From Zygotorulaspora mrakii (Eukaryota > Ascomycota > Saccharomycetes > Saccharomycetales > Saccharomycetaceae): DNA of 64,000 nucleotides. The stretch spans positions 558,001 through 622,000 of the forward strand of contig NC_050722.1 of assembly GCF_013402915.1 (NCBI RefSeq), given 5' to 3'. Made by a program: the position numbers and the translations under genes. How positions within the stretch are numbered: the stretch's first letter is position 1; each line of letters opens with the position of its first letter. The notes beneath the pieces were generated by a model, which had not been told where the DNA came from, did no database searches, and saw only the letters and a list, made by a program, of their open reading frames with translations. Below are positions 26,655 to 37,853 of this stretch, one piece after another.

Positions 26655-27941
26655 CTAAGAGTTCAGGTTATCGCTGTGAATTCGAAGCAATTCGCCACAA
26701 AGGTATAGAGATCCACAAACTACTATCGGACAGATGCCATCATTATGGCACGCGTCCACTATTGAGGGTATAACTTTGGTCAATAATGGTTGGGTCTCCA
26801 CGTTTTTCGTATATTTTCGTTTAATATAGGTAGCCAATTCAGTGTAGGGTGTGGCGTGTATCCATGGCATACCGTCCACTTTTCCAAATTCTGTTGTAAT
26901 TACCTTGTCCTCGCTTCTTAACAAAGGCGAAAGTAATGAATCCAAGTTTTTGCCTGACGTTACTGCTAAAACGAAAGTTAATGGCTTATCGCCGTACTTA
27001 TCTCGTAGATACCTGGCTAGTTCAACAGCTGCTGCACCGTTGTGAGCGCCATCGAGTAACACAGATACAGTGGACTTTTTCTCAGAATCGAAGCAGTAAT
27101 CTAACTCGTGCAATCGCCCTGGCCAATTAACATTTTGTAAACCTCCATGAATGTCATTCGCGGAAAGGCAAATATGACCCTTTTGTTGTAAATTATCTAA
27201 CATAGAACAAGCAACCCTAAGATTGTTTATTTGATAGAAACCATTCAGCGGGAGTTTTTTCGGAGTGATGACTTCCCAAGATTTCGTCTTTACTGAAGAA
27301 TCTGCATAGGTAGCCTCCGTAATGTCGAGTTCACACAATTTATCGTTACATTGTTCCTTTACCTCTTTGATGACCGAAATATCGTTAGATCCATCAACCG
27401 CAGCAAAGGGAACACCTTTAGTTATAATACCAGCTTTCTCTTTAGCGATCTGTGCCAGATTATTCCCAAGAATCGATTCGTGGTCGAGCCCTACCTTTGT
27501 TATACCGCAAGCCAACTTACACCGTCCCGGAATAACATTTGTAGCATCTAATCTACCACCGAGACCTACCTCAATAACGCACCAATCACATTTTACATCA
27601 TGAAAGTATTTTAGTGCTGTGCACGTAAGTAATTCAAATTCCGTGCACTGTAGACTGTGACTATTATTCAATGTATCGAGGTGATTTCTGATATCCTCAT
27701 AACAATTCCATGGTATTGGTGTCCCATTGATTGTAATTGAGTCCGTCACATGTATTAAATGGGGGCTCGTGAATTTACCAATAAGGCTAGGTTTGTGCTG
27801 TTGAAGGATCGATGTTAGGTAAGAACATACAGATCCTTTTCCATTGGTGCCTGCTACATGTAGCACCTTCAAACGCTCCTGAGGATTTCCAAGATAGCCT
27901 AGAAGTGCCACAACTCTTCGCAACCCCAGATTGATACTCAT
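26655..27941 (-). CDS. FOL3: Dihydrofolate synthase
   Basis: Fol3 adds glutamate to dihydropteroate to make dihydrofolate, an ATP-dependent step needed for folate synthesis. The 428-residue protein (S. cerevisiae 427) starts MSINLGLRRVVALLG. The Mur-ligase-type P-loop GTNGKGSVCSYL is near 31, followed by GKFTSPHLIHVTDSITING, the family dihydropteroate/glutamate region. CVIEVGLGGRLDATNVI and DGAHNGAAAVELARYL are further conserved ATP and substrate motifs. S. cerevisiae has a related gene, RMA1, at the chromosome XI counterpart; SITING and the overall match favour FOL3. It is divergent from MED11. Confidence 0.95.
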   Translation of the reverse strand: MSINLGLRRVVALLGYLGNPQERLKVLHVAGTNGKGSVCSYLTSILQQHKPSLIGKFTSPHLIHVTDSITINGTPIPWNCYEDIRNHLDTLNNSHSLQCTEFELLTCTALKYFHDVKCDWCVIEVGLGGRLDATNVIPGRCKLACGITKVGLDHESILGNNLAQIAKEKAGIITKGVPFAAVDGSNDISVIKEVKEQCNDKLCELDITEATYADSSVKTKSWEVITPKKLPLNGFYQINNLRVACSMLDNLQQKGHICLSANDIHGGLQNVNWPGRLHELDYCFDSEKKSTVSVLLDGAHNGAAAVELARYLRDKYGDKPLTFVLAVTSGKNLDSLLSPLLRSEDKVITTEFGKVDGMPWIHATPYTELATYIKRKYTKNVETQPLLTKVIPSIVDACHNDGICPIVVCGSLYLCGELLRIHSDNLNS

Positions 27942-28101
27942 CAGCTATGCTTTTTAGGCTTAATTCGTAATTACCTATTCTTTTTGGTACATCCTTTTGC
28001 TTGTCATCACCGCTGGTAAGCGAGGGTGAAAAATGTCATGAATTTAAAAACGACATCAAAGCAGCAAGAGATCAAACGTCAGATAAAACACTACATTGTC
28101 A

Positions 28102-28443
28102 ATGCAGCCAGTGTATGTTCAAGAAAGGTTGGAATCACTTTCAGAGATTGATTCAAAGCTTTGCAACTTATTGAAAATCGCCTCACAAGTTGTATTCACC
28201 TTTAGTGAGCTCAAGCAAGGTAACCATGATTTGAAGCCTCAATTCGAACAGCACGTTAAGGATTTCTACACTGATTTGGAGGGAGCAACAACTAACTTAA
28301 GAAAAGAAATTAAACTGCTAGACAAAAATGTCGGGACACGTCTGTTGCCAATCAACGTTAATAAAAAAGCCACTGGACAGGACGATGATAAATTAAAAGA
28401 GCAAATAGCTCTTCTTGAGAGAGTTCTAACAGAACAGAATTGA
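28102..28443 (+). CDS. MED11: Med11, Mediator head subunit
   Basis: Med11 forms a four-helix bundle with Med22 in the Mediator head, which contacts TFIIH and the preinitiation complex. The ATG at 28102 gives MQPVYVQERLESLSEID, matching the S. cerevisiae start, and 113 residues (S. cerevisiae 115). The conserved KPQFEQHVKDFYTDLE and the near-identical GTRLLPINVNKKATGQDD confirm the call. The frame is open two codons upstream but without ATG. The start is 160 bp from that of FOL3, divergently transcribed. Confidence 0.95.
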   Translation: MQPVYVQERLESLSEIDSKLCNLLKIASQVVFTFSELKQGNHDLKPQFEQHVKDFYTDLEGATTNLRKEIKLLDKNVGTRLLPINVNKKATGQDDDKLKEQIALLERVLTEQN

Positions 28444-29367
28444 GCTTCGAAAGACCTGACAAATGGTGCAATATGGGATTGCAAGTGTTAACAAAGTGAT
28501 GACAGATTGGTGCCAATACGCAATAAGATGTTCATTTCAAGCCCACCTGTGCGCGGAAACATAGTATTTCTCATTTACCATTTAAGTCAGAGGGCTTTCC
28601 AATTGGATAGTATGTTCACAGCAAATATGCTCAATCTTAAATGCTAAGTGGAATTTGAAGTGGTTTTCCTGCCGTCTGATATCGAAGAAATTGCTTCTAA
28701 TATTTTATTGTATCATTCTGACGACGAAAATGCTTTATATGTGCACCTTGTTTAACCGTTTCTGCTTCTTATAAGCAGAATAACTGCAGAGGTTTGAAGG
28801 GGTAAGGATGACATACCACGCCAATTATTGAATAGTTGAGATGTAAATAGTGTATAGACTGCACTTCCTGAGCTTAAAGTGCAAATAGTTTTACAGATAC
28901 CAAATGGAGACTGTATCTGTCAAAATTTCTTATAAGAAGAAGAAAACACAAATATCAAACCTCATGCATGGAAACATAGGTCGCTCACTATTCGTATATT
29001 TTCCGACTTGATTTTTCTTGAAACTGATGTTGAGTAGAATTATTGCAAACAGGTTATTTTGACATATTATCCGACAGGTACTCATTTCAACCTGAGATTA
29101 TCTCATAAAAGATATTCATCATCACATTTGAACCACTGGTCTCAACAATGTATGGTGCGATTGATATTGATGATATTGTCTTGTTTTACGGGTTATATAT
29201 TAAAGACCCTTCAAAAGGAGCTTGGCAATGAAAGCGTTTCTGATGGACCGATGGACCCGAGATCTCGAATTTGCGAGTCACGACTGGTAAAACAGCCTGA
29301 GGAAGTTTTCGAGTTCACTTAAACTATCTATTTCGCGATTGCACAGTGGTTCACTCTGAAGTTGGAT
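28444..29367. other. 924-bp tandem spacer MED11-EUC1
   Basis: This holds the MED11 terminator and the EUC1 promoter. A frame open at 29059-29322, with its first ATG at 29152 (56 codons), ends just before EUC1. It lacks recognisable protein features and no splice signals link it to EUC1; it could at most be an upstream ORF. Confidence 0.5.
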
Positions 29368-30609
29368 ATGACACCCTCCTCTCGAGATTCTTTCTCAGGC
29401 CCTAATGCTGAATCGCATCCTGATAACTTGTCACAAAATGGTAAGGCTAAAACAGGAACGAAGAAGGATAGTCTAGATAGCATAGAATTTCAATCTTTCC
29501 TCATAGACCAGTTGGCTAAAGTTCAGGAGCAAAATGAGGACTTGCTGGCTAGAATCAAACGTTTAGAAAAGGAACAGGAAGAGTTTTACATCAGTGGTCA
29601 AAAAAAAATGGAAACAGGATTCAAAAACGTTAAAAAATGTACTGAGGACGTCGCTGCAATGAAAGAAGTATTCAAGGAGATCGTGGGAATCATGACTGGC
29701 GAAAGAGTCAGATTTATCGATCATGCACAGGAGAGTATTACAGATGGAGACGCTCAGCGAGTTTCATCGTCAAGTTTGCTGGCGTCGAATTCGAGGCAAG
29801 AAACTAGAGCAAGAGTTAGGCAGTCTATTTCTGATGTAGCTGCCCTGAACGGGATTCCTGAATTCAAAGTGGAAGAATCAGAAGTTTATTCGGGGTTTCT
29901 TTCTCCAGATATCTATGACGATACACGTCGAAGTAACAATGGACAGCAGCGAGTATTTGGAATGGGCAGCAGTGAGCAAACTCAAAACAACGGTGGTGAC
30001 TCTGATGGAAATGAGGATGTTCAAAACAATGAGACAAATTCTCACGATTTGTGGATACCGACGGACTCCGGAGGTACTCCTCACGTTGATAGCGCTACTA
30101 GTTTATCGATGGATAGCATACCAAACTACAGAATGAACCGAGCCATACAAAGTGTTCATGACGTTGCACGTGAATATTTCGAAGGATTTCCTGGAAGACC
30201 ATCTCTAATGTTTTTGGAAAGGCGGTACGGTTCAACCTGGAGACGCAGTTCTAAAGAGAGAACATTATTTGCCAAGCGTATGTGTATTATACACAAAATC
30301 AATGATATCAGGGACAATCCGAAAAAGTACGAACTGCCAGAAAGAATTCATCGTAATCAGGCTATCAAAGTTGTAGAAAATATTCGGCTCGGAAATAATA
30401 ACTTCAAAGGCCACAATTGTAGACTGTCAATATCACAGCTATACACCTATTTTTCCAAAAAGATGGATACACTACAGGATTATTCTTTAGAACTCAAAAA
30501 GAGAGGTGAACCTAGAAGAAATCATCTAATGAGGGAAAGAATGGCACGTCTAGAACGGACAAATGCTGGGTCTGAGTCAATACCGACCATAGCGAACCAC
30601 TCAGAGTAA
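29368..30609 (+). CDS. EUC1: Euc1-like transcription factor with GCR1-type DNA-binding domain
   Basis: Euc1 binds ub-HS-motif sites that become ubiquitin hotspots on chromatin and is controlled by SUMO and Slx5/Slx8. I start at the ATG at 29368 (413 residues; S. cerevisiae 462); the codon two earlier is TTG. A coiled coil lies at about 40-100 (FLIDQLAKVQEQNEDLLARI), as expected for its oligomerisation. A disordered Ser/Asn/Asp-rich region follows. The C-terminal GCR1_C-type domain (about 265-375) shows TVHDVAREYFEGFPGRPS-like sequence (VHDVAREYFEGFPGRPSL), YGSTWRR and KRMCIIHKINDIRDNP. Position between MED11 and HFD1 agrees with chromosome XIII. Confidence 0.88.
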   Translation: MTPSSRDSFSGPNAESHPDNLSQNGKAKTGTKKDSLDSIEFQSFLIDQLAKVQEQNEDLLARIKRLEKEQEEFYISGQKKMETGFKNVKKCTEDVAAMKEVFKEIVGIMTGERVRFIDHAQESITDGDAQRVSSSSLLASNSRQETRARVRQSISDVAALNGIPEFKVEESEVYSGFLSPDIYDDTRRSNNGQQRVFGMGSSEQTQNNGGDSDGNEDVQNNETNSHDLWIPTDSGGTPHVDSATSLSMDSIPNYRMNRAIQSVHDVAREYFEGFPGRPSLMFLERRYGSTWRRSSKERTLFAKRMCIIHKINDIRDNPKKYELPERIHRNQAIKVVENIRLGNNNFKGHNCRLSISQLYTYFSKKMDTLQDYSLELKKRGEPRRNHLMRERMARLERTNAGSESIPTIANHSE

Positions 30610-30740
30610 TCAAGGCTTGTCCTATTTTTGGAGGAACCATTTCACATGTATTATATAACCTACTTGTCATGTGGTGTATATCGACACTAGCTATTAAATA
30701 AAGGGAGCAGATATGTTGTTTTAAATGAAAAATGCATTTC

Positions 30741-31460
30741 TCATTTAGCGTCTTTCTTTTTATCGAATTTTTCACTCCAGTGATTCAAAATCTGAACGAA
30801 ATGAATATCGAGTGCAAGTGTCTTTTCTTCTAAAAGTAATGACCACTCTTTGGAGAGATTATCATATTCCTCAGAATCCTCCACAGGAGCCACTTCTTGC
30901 AGGAATATATCATTCGTGCTTTCAAGATCTACGTTATCTTCAATTGCGCATTTCTTAGCAAACTGTATTACTTCAATTTGAAGAAAAGGGGTTCCAATGT
31001 CTAATGATTCAATCATCCACTCGGCAAACTTGACAAAATGATTGTAGCAGTCCTCAATAGTGGATATGGATTCCTCTGGTAGGGTCAAGTCATTATTCAA
31101 GGTTTTCGAGATGATTTCTTTCTGCAATGATTGTGTCAAGTAGAAATTCAGCATATCTAAAAGTTCAACGATCTTCAAGTAGAAAGATGCCATAGGCAAG
31201 ATTTCATTTGCCAATGCTGTCTCGCCATCAATATTTATGTCTGAGTAGACATCGTAACTCGTCAAGGTATCATGCAAGAACCTTAATTTTTTGACATATT
31301 TGATTAACGTCGTTCTCTCAAACCTCAGAGTAGCTACTTTCCGTAAGTGACCAATAAACTTGTTCAAAAAGCGGATATAATCTGAAATATATTTTGCGAA
31401 AACCTTGCAAATCTCATGCAGATTGTTTACTATTCCAGTTGTTGCTACTACAGTAGTCAT
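30741..31460 (-). CDS. Unrecognised all-helical acidic protein, 239 residues
   Basis: I do not recognise this gene. It starts at the ATG at 31460 and encodes 239 residues that look entirely helical, with no signal peptide or membrane segment. The N-terminal third (about 10-70) is amphipathic and mildly basic (YISDYIRFLNKFIGHLRKVA). The rest is Leu/Ile/Glu rich with scattered Tyr and Phe, and the tail ends KKKDAK. The organisation recalls small helical-bundle subunits of larger assemblies, but I see no diagnostic motif. It lies between EUC1 and HFD1, where the chromosome XI counterpart has SHE1 on the same strand; the sequence does not resemble She1 as I recall it. It is divergent from HFD1 and convergent with EUC1. 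Confidence 0.8.
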   Translation of the reverse strand: MTTVVATTGIVNNLHEICKVFAKYISDYIRFLNKFIGHLRKVATLRFERTTLIKYVKKLRFLHDTLTSYDVYSDINIDGETALANEILPMASFYLKIVELLDMLNFYLTQSLQKEIISKTLNNDLTLPEESISTIEDCYNHFVKFAEWMIESLDIGTPFLQIEVIQFAKKCAIEDNVDLESTNDIFLQEVAPVEDSEEYDNLSKEWSLLLEEKTLALDIHFVQILNHWSEKFDKKKDAK

Positions 31461-31813
31461 TGTGGAAGTTTGATCCTTTTATTTTCAGATGTCAGACTGA
31501 GGTATAGTCCTTTCACTCAGAGTATGAACAGTACCGATTCTAACGTGCCACCGCGACGAAAAGCCTATCCAGTGTGATGCCAATGCGTGATTTTATCTTT
31601 AAACTCGATTATCCGCTAAGTATGGCGACTGATTTTGCTAGAAAATTCATTCTGCTGTTGCCGTTGAAGCATTGGATGGAGATTTTTGCTCCATGTCCCT
31701 TTGAGGTAACCCAAAATAAAAGACGATATATAACTTCTTCCTGAAGCCTGTTTGCAGTACCTACATCTACACAAGATAATTACATTAATTAAGGTGCTGC
31801 TATCTTCAGCGGC
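31461..31813. promoter_or_regulatory. Divergent promoter, unknown gene / HFD1
   Basis: This 353-bp region serves both genes. AAAAGACGATATATAAC near 31720-31735 looks like a TATA region for HFD1. I see no other clear site. Confidence 0.4.
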
Positions 31814-33400
31814 ATGACAGAGAACACGACTTTGAAGTATACTCCCTTGCAGGAGATAGACAGCAAAATTCGTTTAGCCAACGAATATTTTCATGAGAAA
31901 CAGTTAAAGCTGTCCAAGACCCCATCGCCCCGCAAGGCTGATTTGAAAATACGGTCCTTGCAGTTAAAGAAGCTCTATTATGCCATCAAAAATCATGAGC
32001 AAGATATCTTAGATGCCATGTATAGGGACTTCCATCGCTCACCTACAGAAACGACAGTCTTGGAAATTATACCGGTCTATAACGCTATTTTGCATATTAT
32101 AGATCGGTTGCACATTTGGATGGCCCCAAAAAGGATCAGGGACAATTCGTCTCCGGCTTTCATGTTCAGCAAAATCGTTATCGAAAAAATTGCAAGGGGT
32201 TCTGCTCTCATTATTGGACCATTCAATTTCCCGTTTTTCTTATCATTATTACCGGTTGCGTATGCAATATCTGCTGGGAACAGTGTTATATTGAAGCCAA
32301 GTGAATTGGTGCCTTCATGTGCGCAGCTTCTGGAAGAGATATTATATGATGCTGATTTCCCACAAGGGATGGTCCAGGTGGTACAAGGGTCAATTCCAGA
32401 AACTGAAAGTTTAGTTCAAAGTGGCAGATTTGACTTGATTTTCTTCACAGGGGCACCAAAAACTGGGTCAATAATAGCCCAAGAAGCCGCCAAAAGCTTA
32501 ACTCCATGTGTTTTAGAACTCGGTGGAAAGTCTCCTGCATTCATAACAGAAACCTTGGAGAACAAATATCTGGAGACCACTTTAAAAAGGCTATTTTTCA
32601 GCTCGTTTGGTAATTCAGGTCAGATATGTGTTTCCCCAGATTATGCGTTAGTGCATGAATCTAAATATTCAGAGGTAGTTGACTTGGCAAAAAAAATATT
32701 ACAAGATTTTTTTCCAAGAATAGATGAAAGTGTAGAATATTCGCATATGGTAAATGAGAAGGCTTACAACGAAGTCTGTAAGAAATTAGAATCTACCAAA
32801 GGGACAAAATTCACATCGGGAGGGCAAACTCCAGAAAAATTGGACTTTTTCATACCTCCCACTCTGGTTTTCGATGTGGATTGGAATGATTCGCTTATGC
32901 AGAGCGAAAATTTTGCTCCTATCTTGCCCTTTATCAAATACAGGGATCTAGATGATACAATAGAGAGACTGCTTCGGTCTTGTGATACGCCATTAGCCCA
33001 ATACATTTTCTCAGGAAGCGATCAGGAAATACAACATATTTTGAGCCGTGTGAGATCGGGTGGTTGCGTTGTTGGGGACACCTTGATTCATGTTGGTATT
33101 ACAGATGCCCCATTTGGTGGTATAGGCACATCAGGATATGGAAGTTCTGGCGGAATTTACGGCTTCAATGCTTTTTCGCATGAAAGAACTATCCTTAAGC
33201 AGCCATTTTTGGTTGAAAGATTGTTATCAATGAGGTACCCACCCGCATCAAGCTTCAGAAGAAGTATCTTAAGAGTTGGCATGGAGAGGAAACCTTGGTT
33301 TGACAGAACCGGCAAAAACAACATCCCCTTTTTACGTTCGGTTGTTATCTCAGTCCTCGTTCTTTGTTTTTCAGTGTGTTTTTATTCGTACAAGTCCTAA
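31814..33400 (+). CDS. HFD1: Fatty aldehyde dehydrogenase (hexadecenal dehydrogenase)
   Basis: Hfd1 oxidises long-chain aldehydes, including hexadecenal from sphingolipid breakdown, and 4-hydroxybenzaldehyde for coenzyme Q synthesis. It sits on the mitochondrial outer membrane and lipid droplets. The 528-residue protein (S. cerevisiae 532) is a class 3-type aldehyde dehydrogenase: GPFNFP near 135, the NAD loop FTGAPKTGSI, the general base Glu235 in LELGGKSP, and the nucleophile Cys272 in GNSGQICVSPDY. The gatekeeper region VGDTLIHVGITDAPFGGIG is typical. A C-terminal hydrophobic segment (VVISVLVLCFSVCFYSY) is a tail anchor, as in human ALDH3A2. Confidence 0.96.
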   Translation: MTENTTLKYTPLQEIDSKIRLANEYFHEKQLKLSKTPSPRKADLKIRSLQLKKLYYAIKNHEQDILDAMYRDFHRSPTETTVLEIIPVYNAILHIIDRLHIWMAPKRIRDNSSPAFMFSKIVIEKIARGSALIIGPFNFPFFLSLLPVAYAISAGNSVILKPSELVPSCAQLLEEILYDADFPQGMVQVVQGSIPETESLVQSGRFDLIFFTGAPKTGSIIAQEAAKSLTPCVLELGGKSPAFITETLENKYLETTLKRLFFSSFGNSGQICVSPDYALVHESKYSEVVDLAKKILQDFFPRIDESVEYSHMVNEKAYNEVCKKLESTKGTKFTSGGQTPEKLDFFIPPTLVFDVDWNDSLMQSENFAPILPFIKYRDLDDTIERLLRSCDTPLAQYIFSGSDQEIQHILSRVRSGGCVVGDTLIHVGITDAPFGGIGTSGYGSSGGIYGFNAFSHERTILKQPFLVERLLSMRYPPASSFRRSILRVGMERKPWFDRTGKNNIPFLRSVVISVLVLCFSVCFYSYKS

Positions 33401-33507
33401 CTACCTTGTTAGGTAAACTTCCTTTCCAAATTTGAACTAACAGAACGTTCACATTTTGTGCTTATTTCTATTTACATAGCTATATGATATATGAGAAAGA
33501 CTATTAT

Positions 33508-36500
33508 TTACCAATCATCATCTTCTTCTTCACTTTGTGCGCCATCTTCATCATCGCTCTCTTTCCGCATTTTGGTGGCTCTGGCGGCGAGCGCCGAAGC
33601 GAGACCGTCACTGAAGCTTTGTTGTTGCGCAACCGGCGCGGCAGCAGCAGAGTCATCGCTTAGCGTTATAGCTGCTGTGTCCGAGATAATTGCAGAGACC
33701 GCTGAAACATTGTAATTATTAGCAGCAGGAGAAGATGCTGTACCAGAACTGGTTTCTTTATGCTCAACCATGTACGCAGTAGGGACCCAGCCTTCCCTGG
33801 TCCCATCCAAGGTCTTACCTAAAGACCATCCGCTTGGTTCGTGCCTATTGACATAGACTACATCTCCCTTTTTTAATGGTAGTTCGGATGGAGCACCTGA
33901 ACCCGGAAAATCATAAGCTGCCTCAAACATTGGCTCTGTTGGCTTTGACATCTGAGGAGGAGGAGGAGGTGGTGGAACGGTTTTGGCTGCTGGCTGAGAA
34001 GCCGTCGTGGGTTCTGTTAATGGCCTAGATGTGGCTTCTTGTCTTGCAACAGTGTTACTTTGTTGAGGTGATGCCGTCACATTAACCGCATGAGTGTTCA
34101 CCACTGCACCGTTAGGATGATAAGCAGCTTGGGCAGCAGAAGCAGCAAGAGAGGTCGAGTTAACCTGTTTACGACCCGGCGGTGGTGGTGCCGCCTTTTT
34201 TACAGTTCGTGAAATAGGAGTGGAGGGTTTCTGTTTAGCCTTGGAAATCGTGTGCCTCCTAGGCGCCGTATACGAGGAGTTGGCATAGCTGCCTTTATTA
34301 GGTTTTTTTTTGGATTTTGAGTTAGCTGGATGACCTCGACGAACTGATATAGTGCTCGACTTGTAGCAATCACTATATTTTGGAGCAGCTTCACTGATTT
34401 GGCATTTGACTGAGTGCAGTTTTCCCGGCTTTTTTTGATATTGAAGTGTCGGCCCTATTTTAATCTGAATGTTACCATTCAATTTCTTCAGGTGTGTTAT
34501 TAATTCAGTTTTAAAGTATGTGTTAATCAAAGGGTCGGGCTGAGTAGAATTTATCAGATTAATACCAATCCAATCATCCTGAAGGTTGGTCATGCTCACC
34601 CCACTTATGCTTTTGAGGTCTATCTTGTAGTCCACCATATATTGCAAGGTATTTTGAGTCATCACTTGGCCAACTATATAGATATGGCTCTTCGTAAGAA
34701 TGAAGGTTTTTTTCATTCTTTGAGCAGATCTTCCAAACTTACTATGCAAAGACTCACCATGTATTGAAAAAACTGCTTTATCTGATATTCCAGCCTGCTT
34801 TTTTATGAAGCTTCCTTTTGATTTTTTTTCATTACACGACAAGTAATCGCCCATGAAGGCACGGTAACCAAGAAGTGACATTGATCTTCTTTCCTTTCGA
34901 GAGCCTAGCAGTTTAGTACCATAATCGCGCAGCTGTTCAAATTTATTACCGCCTTTTCTTTCTTTGATTGCGCGTTGTATTTTGATGGCTGCGTCAATTC
35001 TTCTTTGTAGAAACCTCCGCCAAGCTCTTTGAATTCTGGCAGCCATATTGTACCAATACTTGTCTCTCATATGCTCGAGAGCAAAGAGTGTTTCTGGTGT
35101 CTTGATAAATACGCTGGTGACACCAAGTTGATACTCCTTTTCTGGTATTGAGGCATCCGCCAAAATCATCTTTACAGCCTCCAAGGTTTCACCATGCCAT
35201 GTATAGTCACCAGCGTACGAACAGCGCGGAGATAATAAGTAGAATCTCTCTACAAATTTGTCAAACACCTGTCTATAAGCGAAACCTGCTCTTCTAATAC
35301 GCACATTTTCCTGTAAACCCAAGTATTTGACTTGGTGAAGAACCTGCTTATCATCGTAATCATTTGGAGACTTTGTTTGATTGGGTTTTATTGTTCTAAT
35401 GTATGCAGGCTGAGCCTTTGATAAAGTTTCGACAAGCTCGTTGGCACTTTTAATAATCTTATCACCGGCAGTCGGTGGCCTTCTTTTTGAGTTTTTATCA
35501 ACGGCATCTGGATAAATAGAAGAGATAAAAGGGTTTACAGTTGTTTGAATTAATTCCACCAAATCTTTTTGAAGCTGGTCTTTATTTTTATCGGTAATTC
35601 CATTCACGTCATAAGTCACATCACCTGCATAATGCTTGATAACAAACTTGGAAGATCTCAATTCAAAATGAGGATTTGTGGTAAAGAGATTCAAACGCTG
35701 AGCAAACGCTTGATCAGCTGCGTTGGAATCGGCATGAGCTGTTGCTACAGAATCATTCATAGCGGCAAAAATACCTGGTGGCCTTTTGGCTTCAATCAAA
35801 TCACAGACGACTTTATTATCAAAAAACTTGATTGGGGTCCACTTGATCTTTTCCCTTTCATATGTCTCTTGCTCTGATTTTAGAGTTAATTGGATGAAGA
35901 TTTGTTGCAGTTTTTCGTTGACATAGTTAATACAAATTTGCTCAAAAGAATTGTGATCAAAGATCTCAAATCCATAGATATCCAAGATACCGATCGATTT
36001 ATCAGCTCCTGGAAAAGCCTGGAGTGATACATTAACTCTATCAACAATCCAATCAAACAGATTATTGTATATGGACTTTGCAAGTGCATCCTTGACAGCA
36101 CCTGCTTGGACAGCATTCAAGGGAACATGATAAACGGAGCCTCTTCTCATACCATGGTTTGTTTCTAGGACTCTTTCGACTAGAGATTTTATCAGAAGTT
36201 GGGCGTCAACCTGCAAAAGATATGCAACAAAATCAGTCACAGAGGTATCTCTTATTTGTGCATTGCCCTCTGCATCTTCGATAAAAGTAATATTACCGAT
36301 CCACAAAATGGCAGCTAAAAGCCTAAAAATCTGATCTTGCTCGTCCTGTGATAACCCAATAACTTGCATAGCCTTTAATGTATCCTGGAAATCCTTCGAA
36401 TCATCGATCGTATCCACTGATGTACATTTGGACGCTGAAGTGTATACATATTGCTCAGGCTTTTGGACGCCGAATATCTGCCTATAGTTATCTGAAGCGC

Positions 36501-37206
36501 CTTTGGTAAACTGGTAAAAAATGTGAAAATTTCTCTCGTTTTGAATCTGGCTTACAACTCTTTGCTTCTCCAACAAATAATTGGTAATATTACCAGCGCA
36601 TGGTTCAAATTGGGAATTGAATCGAATTTCTAAATATTTACCGTGTCTTGAAGAGTTATTATTCCTTAGAGTCTTTGCACATCCAAATGATTCTAACAAG
36701 GGGTTAGTGGCCAAGACCATATCTTTGATTTTACCAATTTGATCAGAATGAGTCGTTGAAGCTGCTGCAATATATTGCATAATTCTCTTTGCAGCTTCAG
36801 TTTTCCCTGCTCCTGATTCACCAGAGATAATGACACATTGGTTCTCATTGTAAGCCTTCATATTATAGTACATGGTCTCAGCAATAGCAAAGACGTGTGG
36901 TGGAACTTCTAATCTATTTTTACCTTTATAAGTTTCCATTATAGCATCTGTATATATACCCAAATCCCTGAATGGATTAACACTGATCAGCACATGGCCG
37001 ATATATGTATATATTGTCCCGTTGAGAAACCTCTTCTTCAAATTTTCGTTGATTGCTTGATCAGATATCGTACTCAAAAGAGTAAGATCAGAAACACCAA
37101 CTTCTTTTTTCTTTGACGAGTCGAAGGTAGCCTTCTTTATATTGGTTGATCTCTTTGTGGGCGCCACTGCCGTCTTGTTACGGGCACCTCTTTTGATAAT
37201 TGCCAT
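33508..37206 (-). CDS. MYO3/MYO5: Class I myosin (Myo3/Myo5)
   Basis: This myosin drives actin assembly and force at endocytic patches and activates Arp2/3. The start is the ATG at 37206 ([11 protein letters not shown]; 1232 residues, S. cerevisiae Myo5 1219, Myo3 1272). Domains in order: motor with P-loop GESGAGKT at 129-136; the TEDS-site Ser357 in RRGSVYH, the target of p21-activated kinases or Ypk; IQ motifs in [20 protein letters not shown]; a TH1 lipid-binding region (about 770-960); a Pro-rich segment with a run of seven prolines; an SH3 domain ([20 protein letters not shown]); and an acidic Arp2/3-binding tail ending EEEDDDW. One gene stands for the S. cerevisiae pair. Confidence 0.97.
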   Translation of the reverse strand: MAIIKRGARNKTAVAPTKRSTNIKKATFDSSKKKEVGVSDLTLLSTISDQAINENLKKRFLNGTIYTYIGHVLISVNPFRDLGIYTDAIMETYKGKNRLEVPPHVFAIAETMYYNMKAYNENQCVIISGESGAGKTEAAKRIMQYIAAASTTHSDQIGKIKDMVLATNPLLESFGCAKTLRNNNSSRHGKYLEIRFNSQFEPCAGNITNYLLEKQRVVSQIQNERNFHIFYQFTKGASDNYRQIFGVQKPEQYVYTSASKCTSVDTIDDSKDFQDTLKAMQVIGLSQDEQDQIFRLLAAILWIGNITFIEDAEGNAQIRDTSVTDFVAYLLQVDAQLLIKSLVERVLETNHGMRRGSVYHVPLNAVQAGAVKDALAKSIYNNLFDWIVDRVNVSLQAFPGADKSIGILDIYGFEIFDHNSFEQICINYVNEKLQQIFIQLTLKSEQETYEREKIKWTPIKFFDNKVVCDLIEAKRPPGIFAAMNDSVATAHADSNAADQAFAQRLNLFTTNPHFELRSSKFVIKHYAGDVTYDVNGITDKNKDQLQKDLVELIQTTVNPFISSIYPDAVDKNSKRRPPTAGDKIIKSANELVETLSKAQPAYIRTIKPNQTKSPNDYDDKQVLHQVKYLGLQENVRIRRAGFAYRQVFDKFVERFYLLSPRCSYAGDYTWHGETLEAVKMILADASIPEKEYQLGVTSVFIKTPETLFALEHMRDKYWYNMAARIQRAWRRFLQRRIDAAIKIQRAIKERKGGNKFEQLRDYGTKLLGSRKERRSMSLLGYRAFMGDYLSCNEKKSKGSFIKKQAGISDKAVFSIHGESLHSKFGRSAQRMKKTFILTKSHIYIVGQVMTQNTLQYMVDYKIDLKSISGVSMTNLQDDWIGINLINSTQPDPLINTYFKTELITHLKKLNGNIQIKIGPTLQYQKKPGKLHSVKCQISEAAPKYSDCYKSSTISVRRGHPANSKSKKKPNKGSYANSSYTAPRRHTISKAKQKPSTPISRTVKKAAPPPPGRKQVNSTSLAASAAQAAYHPNGAVVNTHAVNVTASPQQSNTVARQEATSRPLTEPTTASQPAAKTVPPPPPPPQMSKPTEPMFEAAYDFPGSGAPSELPLKKGDVVYVNRHEPSGWSLGKTLDGTREGWVPTAYMVEHKETSSGTASSPAANNYNVSAVSAIISDTAAITLSDDSAAAAPVAQQQSFSDGLASALAARATKMRKESDDEDGAQSEEEDDDW

Positions 37207-37853
37207 CTTTGCCACTTGCAAATGTCAATGCCACTGGAAAGATGAAGAATCAAAATTTCGATTCAGTGGCTCGAGCTCTAGATATCGTCAGCCTTGTTAC
37301 CAATATTGATCCGGAGCCTGCTTTTTTTGCCCCTTTTCAGGTACGGTTTTTTTTATCGTGCGAAACGGATCGCCTTGAGCTTCACAAAAATAAGAATATT
37401 TGTTTAATACTCTCTCACTTAGCTTCAAACAGTCCCATTAAAGTTTAATGGAAGCTCATCAAACGACCCAATCCATTATAGAAATGGGCAGTCGAAGTTG
37501 AATTAACTAGAAGTGAGCAAGAATATTTCTGTAGAAAGGCTCATGAAAATTTATTGTGGTGCTTCGCATCTTTGCAGTCTTGTGTGCACATCTTCTTTTT
37601 GGATGTCTCCAGCAAAATATAAAATGTAAGCAATATGTGCATTTTTGGAGACTGTCAAAAGTTTAATAGAAGCTTATCATGAAAAGAATGACAGATCGCC
37701 TTTTTTGTTTTCCGTTTTAGATACTATCTATACATACAAATTATGACATTAAATGAAAAACTCCCCGTAATGTGAAAAAATTGAGAAGCTTCTGAAAAAT
37801 TTTGAAACTTTTATTAAATCTCGAATTCTGTGTCTTATATTTTCTATGGAACA
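37207..37853. other. 647-bp spacer between MYO and ILV2 (tandem, minus strand)
   Basis: This contains the myosin promoter and the ILV2 3' end. The two segments GAAGCTCATC (about 37451) and GAAGCTTATC (about 37671), each next to AGTTTAAT, may be a short weak repeat. I see no gene. Confidence 0.5.

Noticed and set aside
29152..29322. Short ORF just upstream of EUC1, considered as a first exon
   Set aside because: No GTATGT, TACTAAC and AG series links it to EUC1, and EUC1 has its own ATG in a family-like position.
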